DNA of 64,000 bases from Halogranum amylolyticum (lineage in GTDB: Archaea; Halobacteriota; Halobacteria; Halobacteriales; Haloferacaceae): contig NZ_FODV01000003.1 in the NCBI RefSeq assembly GCF_900110465.1, positions 1-64,000 on the forward strand, in the 5' to 3' direction. Under the pieces are notes generated by a model that saw only the letters and a program-made list of their open reading frames with translations, ran no database searches and was not told where the DNA came from. The first letter of the stretch is position 1. Each line of letters begins with the position of its first letter. The position numbers were made by a program, and so were the translations under genes. Below are positions 45,425 through 53,354 of the stretch, one piece after another.

Positions 45425-46237
45425 ATGCAGTTGCCCTTCTTCGGCGTTCGGACGCTCGTCGCCGTCGCCTTCGTCGCCGTCGGCGGCTACGTCGTCGTCC
45501 GGTCGTTCGAGTCTTCGATCCTCGCCGTCCGCCTTCTCCGCACTGGTCGTGTTCCCGTCCGCGAGTTGATGGAGGAGACCGGGCGACAGATGACGCTCGT
45601 CGGGACGGTCGAAGCCGTCTCGGACCACGACCCGCTCGTGGGACCGTTCTCCGGACGGCCGGCGGTCGTCGTCGGCTACGAGGTGAGAGAGGAGCGGACC
45701 AGCCACGACGCGAACACGAACACCACCCGACGACGGTGGGAGACGATCGACGAGGGGTGGGCGGGCGTCCCGTTCGTCCTCGCGGACGACACCGCGAGCG
45801 TCCGCGTCGACCCGGCCGACGCACAGTTCACCCTCGGCGTCGACGAGTCGACTCGCGTCGCCGGCGGTCGGCGGCCGCCGGAACGCATCCGTTCGTTCGT
45901 CGAGACGAACGACCGCATCGACTCCGAGGAGACCGGGTTCGACGTCGGACCGATCCGCCTCTCGACGGGGCGCGACCGGAAGTACGTCGAGTACCGTCTC
46001 GAGGTGGACGACGAGGTCACCGTGCTCGGGACGCCCCGGCCCGCCCGCGGCGAGGTCGGACGAGTGAACGCCGTCGTCGACGGCGGGTCGCCGTTCGTCG
46101 TCGTCGACACAGACCCGTGGTCGGCCGCCGTGCGTCTCCTCGGAGGGTCGTTACTCCCGCTCCTGTTCGGCGGCCTGTTCGCCGTCGTGGGGTTACTGTT
46201 GCTGTTCGGTGGTCGGTTCTTCGCCTTTTTCCCCTGA
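45425..46237 (+). CDS. GIDE-domain-like membrane protein
   Basis: This 270-aa protein has an N-terminal transmembrane helix (VRTLVAVAFVAVGGYVVVRS) and a C-terminal one (LLPLLFGGLFAVVGLLLLFG, followed by GGRFFAFF). The soluble middle resembles the GIDE domain of the mitochondrial E3 ligase MULAN: LVGTVEAVSDHDPLVGPFSG, PFVLADDTASVRVDP, and KYVEYRLEVDDEVTVLGTP. There is no RING domain. Prokaryotic members are unknown in function, probably envelope-stress or membrane-lipid related. It follows the small zinc-finger gene by 39 bp in the same direction. Confidence 0.7.
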   Translation: MQLPFFGVRTLVAVAFVAVGGYVVVRSFESSILAVRLLRTGRVPVRELMEETGRQMTLVGTVEAVSDHDPLVGPFSGRPAVVVGYEVREERTSHDANTNTTRRRWETIDEGWAGVPFVLADDTASVRVDPADAQFTLGVDESTRVAGGRRPPERIRSFVETNDRIDSEETGFDVGPIRLSTGRDRKYVEYRLEVDDEVTVLGTPRPARGEVGRVNAVVDGGSPFVVVDTDPWSAAVRLLGGSLLPLLFGGLFAVVGLLLLFGGRFFAFFP

Positions 46238-46282
46238 CCGCACCCCGACACGCATAACTACCTCTCTACCTTTGTCGAAACT

Positions 46283-47602
46283 ATGTCAGACGAGACGACG
46301 GACAGAGACGAGCAGGCCCATGCGGGGACGGCGGAGGGACAGGGGCCGGTCCGCATCTCCGAGGAGATCGACCGCCATCTAGCGAACAAACGCGAGGAGC
46401 TGTTCGAGGAGTTCGAGATCCGTGACAAGTTCCCCTCGGCGGTACTGGAGGAGGCCAAAGAGCGAACCAGCGACGTCCAACAGGAGATCCAAGACGAACT
46501 CGACCACCGGCAGGATCTCCGCGAGCTGACCACGTGGACGACCGACCCGGTCGACGCCCAGGACTTCGACGACGCCATCAGTATCGCAGAGGAGGAGGAG
46601 CACTACCGCCTGTGGGTTCACATCGCCGACGTGACCCACTACGTCCACCCTGGGTCGGAGATGTGGGACGAAGCCGTCAAGCGTGGTAACACGGTCTATC
46701 TCCCCGCCTACACTATCCACATGCTCCCGCCTGCGCTGGCCGAGACGGTCTGTTCGCTGGTCCCGAACGAGGACCGACTGGCGCACACAGTGGAGATGGA
46801 GATCAAGAAAGACACCCTCTCGTTCGAGAACATCGAGATCTACAAATCCGTCGTGCACTCCGACGAGCGTCTGACCTACACGCAGTGTGAGCGCCGCCTC
46901 GACGACCCTGACCTCCCACTCCACGAGGAGAACGTCCTCGTCTACGACCTCGCCGAACAGCTCCACGAACAGCGTAAGGAGGACGGCTCGCTCGTGCTCA
47001 ACCCGAGTCGCGACCGTGCCCACACCATCATCGAGGAGTGCATGCTGAAGGCCAACAAAGCCGTCACGCACGAACTGATGTGGAACCGCGGCGTCGAGGC
47101 GATGTACCGCGTCCACCCCCAGCCGACACCCGACCAGTGGGACAAAGCCCTCAAAGAGATCGCCGAACTCGACGGCATCAACATGTCCGGGGCATCGTGG
47201 GACGACCCCCGGAAGGCGGTCAACCAGGCACTGGAGAGCGCCAGCGGTAAGAACCTCAACAAGGTCCAGCGGGCCGTCCTGAAGGTGATGCCGCGCGCGA
47301 AGTACATGAACGACCCATTCGGCGGTCACTACGCGCTGAACTTCGACATCTACGGTCACTTCACGTCACCCATCCGACGGCTGTCGGACCTCATCAACCA
47401 CTGGATCGTCCACGAGAACGACGTTCCGGAGGATCTCATCGAACTCTGTGACCGCGCTTCCGACAAGCAGAAGGACGCCGAGACGGCCGAACGGCTCTAC
47501 AAGCAGTTCATGGAGGAGATCGGACTCAACCCCTACGACGTCAACAACCGCGGCGTCGAGGTCGTCGAGGACGACGAGATCGACGGCGACGTCGAGTACT
47601 GA
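46283..47602 (+). CDS. RNB-domain ribonuclease (RNase R/II family)
   Basis: This 439-aa protein is essentially an RNB catalytic domain with a short acidic N-terminus and no recognisable cold-shock or S1 domains, so it is shorter than bacterial RNase R. The metal-binding motif TTDPVDAQDFDDAIS gives Asp88, Asp94, Asp96 and Asp97. Further family motifs are YLPAYTIHMLPPALAETVCS and FGHFTSPIRRLSDLINH-like YGHFTSPIRRLSDLINH. It should degrade RNA 3' to 5'; haloarchaeal RNase R is known to be the main exonuclease because these archaea lack an exosome. Confidence 0.93.
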   Translation: MSDETTDRDEQAHAGTAEGQGPVRISEEIDRHLANKREELFEEFEIRDKFPSAVLEEAKERTSDVQQEIQDELDHRQDLRELTTWTTDPVDAQDFDDAISIAEEEEHYRLWVHIADVTHYVHPGSEMWDEAVKRGNTVYLPAYTIHMLPPALAETVCSLVPNEDRLAHTVEMEIKKDTLSFENIEIYKSVVHSDERLTYTQCERRLDDPDLPLHEENVLVYDLAEQLHEQRKEDGSLVLNPSRDRAHTIIEECMLKANKAVTHELMWNRGVEAMYRVHPQPTPDQWDKALKEIAELDGINMSGASWDDPRKAVNQALESASGKNLNKVQRAVLKVMPRAKYMNDPFGGHYALNFDIYGHFTSPIRRLSDLINHWIVHENDVPEDLIELCDRASDKQKDAETAERLYKQFMEEIGLNPYDVNNRGVEVVEDDEIDGDVEY

Positions 47603-47751
47603 ACCCGTCGACCCGTTCCGCCCTCTGTCCCGTCGTCTCCGGGATAAGTGACTCACGACGTCGTGTCCCCGATTATCGCAGCTGGCTTGCCGGGTGGTGT
47701 CGGGGATGTCCCCGGCCGTCACTCAAAGGGGTCTTTGACTCTACAGAAGGG

Positions 47752-47758
47752 GTTTATC
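47752..47758 (+). promoter_or_regulatory. TATA box of the serpin gene
   Basis: gtttatc, centred about 26 bp upstream of the ATG at 47781, predicts a leaderless transcript. Confidence 0.5.
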
Positions 47759-47780
47759 GCGTCCTCACGCAGTAGTCGAT

Positions 47781-49118
47781 ATGTCCCCGAATCGACGCGA
47801 CCTCCTCGCCCTCTCGGGCGCACTCGCCGCCGGTGGGCTGCTCGCTGGCTGTCTCGCTCCCGTTCAGGGAGACGACACAGTCACCGTCGAGAGCGACGAG
47901 AGCCCCGTCACACCGGACGACGTCGGAGACGACGTGCTCCGGCGTCTCGTCGCCGACAACACCGACTTCGCGCTTGACCTGCACGGCACGCTCGCCGAGG
48001 CCGACCCGAACGCCAACCGCTTCGTTTCGCCGTACAGCGTCTCGGTCGCACTGGCGATGACGTACGCCGGTGCGCGTGGGGAGACTCGCCAGCAGATGGG
48101 CCAGACACTCCGGTTCTCGCTCGCCCGTGAGAAACTCCATCCGGCGTTTCACACCCTCCGGGGACAGGTCAACGGAGAGACCGACGGCGACGCCGAGAGC
48201 GACGACAGCGAACCGCGTCCCTTCACGCTGACCGGGGCGAACGCGCTCTGGGGACAGGAGGGGTATCCGTGGCGCGACGCCTACCTCGCGACGGTGGAAG
48301 CGAACTACGGTGCCGGGTTGCACGCGGTCGACTTCGCGTCAGACGCCGAGGCGGCCCGCCAGACGATCAACTCGTGGGTCGCCGACCGGACCGAAGATCG
48401 GATTCGGAACCTCCTCCCGAAAGGGTCGGTTCACGGCCTGACACGACTCGTGCTCACCAACGCTATCTACTTCAAAGCGAACTGGCAGCACGAGTTCGAC
48501 GAGGAGAAGACGACATCGCGGGAGTTCACCGCGCTCGACGGGTCGACCGCGGAGGTACCGACGATGGAGGTGACCGAGGACTTCCAGTACGCGGCAGTCG
48601 ACGGTCACCAACTCGTCGAGCTCCCCTACGTCGGCGGCGACGTGAGCATGGTCGTCGTCTTGCCGCGTGACGGCCGGTTCGAACAGTTCGAGCAGCGCCT
48701 CGACGCCGCGCGACTGTCGACCCTGCTCGAAGCACTCGACGAGCGCGAGGGGACGCTCCGACTCCCGAAGTTCACCTTCGAGTCGGCGACGAGTCTGAAG
48801 CAGACGCTCTCGGAGCTCGGGATGCCCGTCGCGTTCGACCAGAACGACGCGGACTTCTCCGGGATGGCTGATCCGGAGGCAGGGAAGCTGTTTATCGGCG
48901 ACGTGATCCACAAATCGTTCGTCGGCGTCGACGAGAAGGGGACGGAGGCCGCCGCGGCGACGGCGGTGACGATGGAGGTCTCCTCCGCCGAGGTGGACCC
49001 GCCGAAGCCGTTCGAGATGACCGTCGACCGACCGTTCCTGTTCGCGATTCGTCACCGTCGGACCGACGCGGTGCTGTTCCTCGGGCGGGTCGTCGACGCT
49101 GCGGCAGCACGGGAGTGA
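47781..49118 (+). CDS. Serpin-family lipoprotein (predicted inhibitory protease inhibitor)
   Basis: This 445-aa protein combines an N-terminal lipoprotein signal (DLLALSGALAAGGLLAGC, Cys about residue 25, also RRDLLAL Tat-like) with a full serpin domain. Hallmarks are NRFVSPYSVSVALAMTYAGA, TRLVLTNAIYFKANWQHEFD and the C-terminal PFLFAIRHRRTDAVLFLGR. The reactive-centre hinge KGTEAAAATAV (386-396) has the small-residue pattern of inhibitory serpins. Counting from Gly387 as P15 predicts P1-P1' as Ser401-Ser402. An acidic insert (TDGDAESDDSE) lies near residue 135. It should be anchored outside the cell and trap serine or cysteine proteases, perhaps secreted halolysins; the target is inference. 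Confidence 0.9.
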   Translation: MSPNRRDLLALSGALAAGGLLAGCLAPVQGDDTVTVESDESPVTPDDVGDDVLRRLVADNTDFALDLHGTLAEADPNANRFVSPYSVSVALAMTYAGARGETRQQMGQTLRFSLAREKLHPAFHTLRGQVNGETDGDAESDDSEPRPFTLTGANALWGQEGYPWRDAYLATVEANYGAGLHAVDFASDAEAARQTINSWVADRTEDRIRNLLPKGSVHGLTRLVLTNAIYFKANWQHEFDEEKTTSREFTALDGSTAEVPTMEVTEDFQYAAVDGHQLVELPYVGGDVSMVVVLPRDGRFEQFEQRLDAARLSTLLEALDEREGTLRLPKFTFESATSLKQTLSELGMPVAFDQNDADFSGMADPEAGKLFIGDVIHKSFVGVDEKGTEAAAATAVTMEVSSAEVDPPKPFEMTVDRPFLFAIRHRRTDAVLFLGRVVDAAAARE

Positions 49119-49174
49119 GCGCAGCACTCGCAGCCACGCGTAGCTTTTTCTCGACTCGCTCGGTCACACCGACC

Positions 49175-49645
49175 ATGCATCCCAGCGCCGAGCGGTTCGT
49201 CGGGGAGGCCCACGACCGCTACGGGTTCGACCCGGTCGTTGAGGAGTTCCCCGAGGGGACGAAGACCGCCGCCGACGCCGCCGACGCCGTCGGCTGTCAG
49301 GTCGCACAGATCGCGAGCAGTATCGTCCTCGTCGCCGACGGCGAGGTCGTCGTCTCGGTCACGTCGGGGGCGAACCGTGCCGATCTGGAGAAGGTGGCCG
49401 CGGCCGTCGGTGCCGACACGGCGCGGATGGCCGACGCCGACGAGGTGAAAGACGTGACAGGGTGGTCGATCGGCGGCGTCCCGCCGATCTGTCACGCGAC
49501 GTCGCTGCCGGTCGTCTTCGACGAGACGCTGACGGGGTTCGAGACGGTGTGGGCCGCCGCGGGGACGCCGACGGCCGTGTTCGCGGTGTCGCCGGCGGAG
49601 CTGATCGAGATGAGCGGCGCGGAGATCGTCGACGTCGCCGAGTGA
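49175..49645 (+). CDS. YbaK/EbsC-family protein (aminoacyl-tRNA deacylase-like)
   Basis: This 156-aa protein has the YbaK/ProX fold: VVEEFPEGTKTAADAADAVG near the N-terminus, then QIASSIVLVADGEVVVSVTS, then VTGWSIGGVPPICHATSLPV with the conserved GG-x-PP motif. Family members hydrolyse mischarged tRNAs such as Cys-tRNA-Pro or Ala-tRNA-Pro. Start ATG at 49175 (MHPSAERFVGEA). It follows the serpin by 56 bp. Substrate specificity not resolved. Confidence 0.88.
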   Translation: MHPSAERFVGEAHDRYGFDPVVEEFPEGTKTAADAADAVGCQVAQIASSIVLVADGEVVVSVTSGANRADLEKVAAAVGADTARMADADEVKDVTGWSIGGVPPICHATSLPVVFDETLTGFETVWAAAGTPTAVFAVSPAELIEMSGAEIVDVAE

Positions 49646-49698
49646 GAGACCGGTTGCCGGCCGAAACAGACTCCAGTCCGCCGCCCGTCGCATCGACC

Positions 49699-50163
49699 AT
49701 GAGTACCCGATACGACACCGGAGACGTCGTTGCGACACCGGACGGACGGGGCGTCGTCGCCGCCGTACTCACCGAGGAGTTCGAGTTCCCACAAGGGACC
49801 GACGAGACGACGTCGGTCGACGCGAGCGACGACAGCCCCGCCTACGTCGTCGGCCTCGACGGGTCGGGATCGGCGGTGTACCGTGCGTCGGCGCTCGAAG
49901 CGACGGAGTTCGACGGCGACGTGCCGGACGTGGAGGGCGACGCCGAGACCGCGGTGGTGAACGAGGACGTGAACGGCCTCGACGACCTCCCGGAGGGGTG
50001 GGACCGCGAATCCGTGTTGGAGTACTGGTCCTCAATCGGCGGGAGTTGGGAGTCGGCTGTCGACGACCTGACCGACGAGTTCGGCGAGGAGCGCGCGAAG
50101 CAACTGGCGAGTGCGACGAAAGACGAGTTGCTCCGGACCGAGCGGTGGCGGAACCGGTTCTGA
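49699..50163 (+). CDS. Conserved haloarchaeal protein, unknown function
   Basis: This 154-aa protein begins MSTRYDTGDVVATPDGRGVV, a small beta-barrel-like segment resembling SH3/Tudor-type folds. A short acidic loop follows, then a C-terminal helical part (GWDRESVLEYWSSIGGSWES, ending ERWRNRF). I recognise no named family. It follows the YbaK gene in the same direction by 53 bp. Its stop is the last core gene before the tRNA-Ala integration region. Confidence 0.7.
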   Translation: MSTRYDTGDVVATPDGRGVVAAVLTEEFEFPQGTDETTSVDASDDSPAYVVGLDGSGSAVYRASALEATEFDGDVPDVEGDAETAVVNEDVNGLDDLPEGWDRESVLEYWSSIGGSWESAVDDLTDEFGEERAKQLASATKDELLRTERWRNRF

Positions 50164-50256
50164 GGCTCGGCGCTGTCTCTCTGTCGACGACGAGTGGGTT
50201 GATCGAACGGGTCGAAGACGACTGTTCTCGGTCGCGAGCGACAGCGAACCGACGCC

Positions 50257-50273
50257 GGCTCCTCGCTTCGCTC
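50257..50273. repeat. 17-bp direct repeat near att remnant (copy 1)
   Basis: The 17-bp sequence ggctcctcgcttcgctc also occurs at 52236-52252. Each copy lies about 45-65 bp before a tRNA-Ala-like 3' fragment, so both flank the outer element's boundaries. Confidence 0.6.
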
Positions 50274-50320
50274 ACGGCAACACCGTTGCAGCGCTCATAG
50301 AGCGTCGTGGAGAACGTGAC

Positions 50321-50352
50321 TGGACTTGGCAGGATTTGAACCCGGGGTCTCT
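50321..50352 (-). repeat. Degenerate tRNA-Ala 3'-end fragment (old att site)
   Basis: This 32-bp segment matches the 3' end of the tRNA-Ala gene at 55203 with five differences concentrated in the acceptor/T stem (tggacttggcaggatttgaa). No 5' half of a tRNA follows within range. It is best read as the outermost attachment-site copy of an old integration. An integrase remnant starts 128 bp beyond it. Confidence 0.65.
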
Positions 50353-50479
50353 CCCGCCTCGGCACGGCACCCAAAGGTACGCCTCGGCGGGCCGCAAGCC
50401 GAAGGCCGGGCGATGACATTGCCCGGAGCCACAGACGTAACCATTCCGTCTGATTGGTGGTCACCCACGACAGCCAACC

Positions 50480-50624
50480 GTGACGAACCTCGAACCACTC
50501 CGACCGGAGAAGGCCGTTGAGCTGTACCTGATCAGCTGCGAGGACGGAGTGGCGAAGAAGTCGCTAGAAACAGTCGAAAGACGAACAGATGGAACCTCGG
50601 CGGAAATACCTCGACAGCCTGTAG
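50480..50624 (+). pseudogene. Internally deleted tyrosine recombinase
   Basis: From a GTG at 50480 the frame reads VTNLEPLRPEKAVELYL... SLETVERR, matching the intact integrase start (MTRLTPEKAVEQYL). At about 50583 a different frame takes over with EQMEPRRKYLDSL and a stop at 50622-50624, matching the intact C-terminus (EQKRENRRKYLGDV). About 290 codons, including all catalytic residues, are missing, and the junction changes frame. It is a clear dead integrase. Confidence 0.8.
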
Positions 50625-50725
50625 GCAGATAGCCGGGCCGCATCCCTCTTTTCGGATAGCGTATCACCAACACGGTCGTTGCTCACTGTAGAGCGTGTAC
50701 TTATAGAGACTATCAGGTGCTAATA

Positions 50726-50745
50726 CCATGTCCTTCAGGGCGTGG
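50726..50745 (-). repeat. Hairpin resembling an IS200/IS605-type right end (minus)
   Basis: On the minus strand, CCACGCCC-TGAA-GGACATGG forms an 8-bp stem with two G-T pairs, followed by TATTAGCACC. This layout resembles right ends of tnpB-type elements in haloarchaea; the match is from memory. Confidence 0.35.
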
Positions 50746-51014
50746 ATACAGCACCATCTTTGGTTGTGAACACTGTAGCCCGAATATACAACTGCTCACA
50801 CGTCGTTTCTGTGATTGTCGTTGCGATGGTTCTCCATCGTGATAGACTGTCCGAAAACTGGCAGTTGATTTGGTGTTTGCCTCATCAAAACGTAAGCCTT
50901 CGGACGACCCAACCGACACAAAATAATCAGGTAACTCCGAGTCCTTTACAGGAGTAACGGTAGCGTGGCCCTGCCAGCACTTGTCGGATGTTAAACCGTA
51001 ACTCTCCCAACTCA

Positions 51015-51066
51015 GCGGGCCTTTACTCGTGGGAGGCCCGCGTCTTTAGGCGTGGGAGGAGGTCAC
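51015..51066 (+). mobile_element. Remnant right end of an IS1341/IS605-type (TnpB) element
   Basis: GCGGGCC (51015-51021) pairs with GGCCCGC (51035-51041). Immediately after comes cgtctttaggcgtgggagg and aggtcac, a sequence closely resembling the conserved 3' end of tnpB transposons that forms the scaffold of their guide (omega/reRNA). No tnpB ORF is present upstream, so this is a remnant or MITE-like derivative. The bases after 51066 would be the guide-equivalent flank. Confidence 0.5.
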
Positions 51067-51217
51067 GATAAATCGTTTAGCAACCGCGTTCCGGAAATAT
51101 CGCGATCCGTATCGGAATGGCAACATTACGCAGCGGACACTGACTACCGTTACGAGATTCAGTCCGCTGTATTTCTTATTACGAGGAATAAACGATAGAA
51201 AACTTTTCGTGTGCTAT

Positions 51218-51234
51218 TTGTTAACAGGTAACAA
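51218..51234. promoter_or_regulatory. Inverted repeat TTGTTA-N5-TAACAA at a promoter
   Basis: Perfect 6-bp half-sites directly upstream of a TATA-like tagttat (51235-51241) for the gene starting at 51261. Candidate operator. Confidence 0.4.
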
Positions 51235-51260
51235 TAGTTATGTGGGTGTGGATTGTTAGT

Positions 51261-51998
51261 ATGACTTCACACAAAACTGTCTCACGCCGCAGTGTCCTTC
51301 GAAAAGGAGCGGTCGCCACAGGAGCGGTCGTCTGCGGTAGAGCAACAGCCGTCGGGAACGCAGTCGCGGATGACGAGCAAACGGGGGTCGCGGCCCAAAT
51401 CGAGGGTCACGGCCATTACGCGTGGTTTCCGAAAGGACCCGAGACGTGGGGGCGGTCAGCAAAACCGTACGATATGCAAGACGGGGATAGTCGATGGATG
51501 GCAGAGCCCCAATCTGATGGGAGCGTGCGCTGTCTCGCGCAGAACCTCGGGACGGAGCCGCCGAACCGGAATACGGGATTCGACGTCCATCTCGGGCGGC
51601 TTGGCACGATCGAAACCGTGACCGTCACCTCGCGAACCCTCCAGACCCCGCGGTGGAGACCCGCCGAATTGTTCTTCGGCCTGTACTTGGACAAAGATGA
51701 GAGCGGCGAGTTCGGGAGTTGGGAGCGCAACGACGACGGGACGGAGAGTGCCCTCGGCGCCGATACTGACGAGGAAGGACTCCTGTCTTCAGCCGCAAGC
51801 GGGGAGGTGACCATCGACGGCGACACCGTATTCGGCCTTTTTAATGCGGAATCCGAGGCGACACTGGCCGAGTTGCAGGAGGGAACTGTTGAGAATATCT
51901 CTGGGGAGACACTTACTGCTCTCTATATCGGCGTCGTCAACCGCGGAGAGGGCACAGACGAAGTAGTTGTCCAAGACCTGCGCGTCTCTCGGTCGTAG
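51261..51998 (+). CDS. Tat-exported protein of unknown function in the island
   Basis: This 245-aa protein starts MTSHKTVSRRSVLRKGAVAT, a twin-arginine signal, followed by a beta-rich domain without cysteines apart from the signal region and one in SVRCLAQ. Motifs such as HYAWFPKGPETWGRS and DVHLGRLGTIETVTVTSRTL suggest a beta-sandwich, perhaps ligand- or carbohydrate-binding, and LFFGLYLDKDESGEF has an EF-hand-like acidic loop. I recognise no family. Start ATG at 51261 (an upstream ATG at 51240 would precede the signal by seven residues). It is the only intact gene of the outer element, with an inverted repeat at its promoter. Confidence 0.65.
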   Translation: MTSHKTVSRRSVLRKGAVATGAVVCGRATAVGNAVADDEQTGVAAQIEGHGHYAWFPKGPETWGRSAKPYDMQDGDSRWMAEPQSDGSVRCLAQNLGTEPPNRNTGFDVHLGRLGTIETVTVTSRTLQTPRWRPAELFFGLYLDKDESGEFGSWERNDDGTESALGADTDEEGLLSSAASGEVTIDGDTVFGLFNAESEATLAELQEGTVENISGETLTALYIGVVNRGEGTDEVVVQDLRVSRS

Positions 51999-52021
51999 AC
52001 GACGTGGTTCCCTCTTCTGCG

Positions 52022-52057
52022 GTAGTTTTCTCCCGCTCATCAGTGGGGATGAACTAC
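52022..52057 (+). terminator. Hairpin after the secreted-protein gene
   Basis: GTAGTT (52022-52027) pairs with AACTAC (52052-52057), and TCCC pairs with GGGGA inside. It lies 24 bp after the stop at 51998. Confidence 0.4.
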
Positions 52058-52235
52058 ACATAGAGACGGACGTCGTATGACTATCGAACGATGCGGCCTG
52101 CTCGATTTGCACCACGTATCTCTCGTGACGGTTGACTGAACAGCATCAACTCGTGATGAACTGAGGCTGGTTCTCTCGGGATTAGAAGGGGTGCGATATA
52201 GTCCGAACGTGTCTATTCTACCGTCTTTCTTCGCA

Positions 52236-52252
52236 GGCTCCTCGCTTCGCTC
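52236..52252. repeat. 17-bp direct repeat near att site (copy 2)
   Basis: Same 17-bp sequence as at 50257-50273, here 26 bp before the att copy at 52278. Between the two copies lies the whole outer element. Confidence 0.6.
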
Positions 52253-52277
52253 GTCGCGTAGCGCCGCGAAAATCGTG

Positions 52278-52310
52278 ATGGACTCGCCGGGATTTGAACC
52301 CGGGGCCTCT
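52278..52310 (-). repeat. attL: 33-bp copy of the tRNA-Ala 3' end
   Basis: This 33-bp segment is identical to 55202-55234, the 3' end of the tRNA-Ala gene. The integrase start lies 42 bp inside. The two copies bound a 2.9-kb integrated element. Confidence 0.9.
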
Positions 52311-52352
52311 CCTCGCTTCAGTCAGCATCTCCCGTGTTAGACAGGAAAGGCC

Positions 52353-53354
52353 ATGACCCGACTAACACCGGAGAAAGCAGTAGAACAGTACCTGAAAGCA
52401 CAACACGACCTCACACAGAGTACCCTCACGAACCACAGGTACAGGCTGGGGAAGTTCCTCGACTTCTGTGAGACCAAAGGAGTGCGTTCTATGAGTGAAA
52501 TCACCGGGATGCACTGTGAGGAGTTCAAGAACTGGAGAGTAGAACAAGGACTCAAACTGGTTACTCTCCAGTATCATATGCAGACGTTACGGAAGTTCCT
52601 ACGCTGGTGTGAGGGCGTTGGTGCGGTTGAAGCAGGGCTTTCCGAGAATGTGATGATTCCTAAGGTGGACCCAGCAGACAAAGCCAGAGATGACCACATC
52701 AGTCATGAGACTGCATCGGAGATAATCGACTTCCTGTGCAAGTACCACTGGGCCTCCAAGGAACACCTCATTATTCACGTTTTGTATCACACAGGAATAC
52801 GCCGGTCATCTCTGCATTCACTTGATGTGGAGGATTGGAACTCTGAGGAAGGTTATCTCGCAGTCAGGCACAGGCCACATCAGGGCACGAGTCTGAAATT
52901 GAAGGCAGAAGGCGAACGGAACATTTCAGTAGCAGATGAACGGTTAGCACAGGCCTTAGACGACTGGGTGACCGAACGCAGGCCAGATGTAGAGGACGAG
53001 TATGGGAGACAGCCTCTGTTAGCCACCAGCCACGGGAGAATGCACTTCGAGACCATTAGCAAGGTCTGCTATAGGGTGACCCGTCCGTGCTTCTATGCAG
53101 GCTTCTGTCCACATGAGAAGGATATAGAGACATGTGAATGGACACGACATGACCAACATAGCAAATGTCCCTCGTCTATCTCCAGCCATCCAATCCGGAG
53201 GTCCAGCATCACCCATCATCTTGACTCTGATGTACCCAAGGAAATCGTGAGTGAAAGGATGAACGTCTCTCAGAAGGTCTTGGACCAGCATTATGACGCG
53301 AGAGACTACGAACAGAAACGCGAGAACCGGAGGAAGTACTTGGGTGATGTGTAG
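52353..53354 (+). CDS. Tyrosine recombinase/integrase (XerC/D-like)
   Basis: This 333-aa protein has an N-terminal SAM-like core-binding domain (LTPEKAVEQYLKAQHDL, then TLQYHMQTLRKFLRWCEGVG) and a C-terminal catalytic domain. Catalytic residues visible are the first Arg in YHTGIRRSSLHSL, the HxxR box in SSHPIRRSSITHHL, and the nucleophile Tyr in VLDQHYDARDY. A cysteine/histidine-rich insert (CFYAGFCPHEKDIETCEW, then HSKC) before the HxxR box probably binds zinc, a feature seen in haloarchaeal integrases. It sits 42 bp inside attL and should catalyse integration into and excision from the tRNA-Ala gene. Confidence 0.93.
   Translation: MTRLTPEKAVEQYLKAQHDLTQSTLTNHRYRLGKFLDFCETKGVRSMSEITGMHCEEFKNWRVEQGLKLVTLQYHMQTLRKFLRWCEGVGAVEAGLSENVMIPKVDPADKARDDHISHETASEIIDFLCKYHWASKEHLIIHVLYHTGIRRSSLHSLDVEDWNSEEGYLAVRHRPHQGTSLKLKAEGERNISVADERLAQALDDWVTERRPDVEDEYGRQPLLATSHGRMHFETISKVCYRVTRPCFYAGFCPHEKDIETCEWTRHDQHSKCPSSISSHPIRRSSITHHLDSDVPKEIVSERMNVSQKVLDQHYDARDYEQKRENRRKYLGDV

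Larger units (their letters stand above)
50625..51217. other. Gene-free AT-rich stretch with transposon-end-like hairpins
   Basis: I see no supportable gene here. It holds the minus-strand hairpin at 50726-50745 and the plus-strand paired hairpins at 51015-51066. Short open frames (for example about 50713-50919 minus) lack family features. Confidence 0.5.
50321..52310. mobile_element. Outer, decayed tRNA-Ala integrative element
   Basis: Bounded by tRNA-Ala-like fragments at 50321-50352 and 52278-52310. Just inside the left end is an integrase pseudogene (50480-50624) in the same position and orientation that the intact integrase occupies in the inner element. The rest contains hairpins resembling IS200/IS605-type ends, one secreted-protein gene (51261) and little else. 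It is AT-richer than the core chromosome. Confidence 0.55.

Noticed and set aside
50321..50430. A functional, possibly intron-containing tRNA starting from the tRNA-like 3' fragment
   Set aside because: The T stem is mismatched, no matching 5' acceptor strand (caagtcc on the plus strand) occurs within about 200 bp, and no D arm or bulge-helix-bulge motif could be found.
50713..50919. 68-codon minus-strand ORF in the outer element
   Set aside because: No family features, no promoter, and its end coincides with the transposon-end-like hairpin; more likely remnant sequence.
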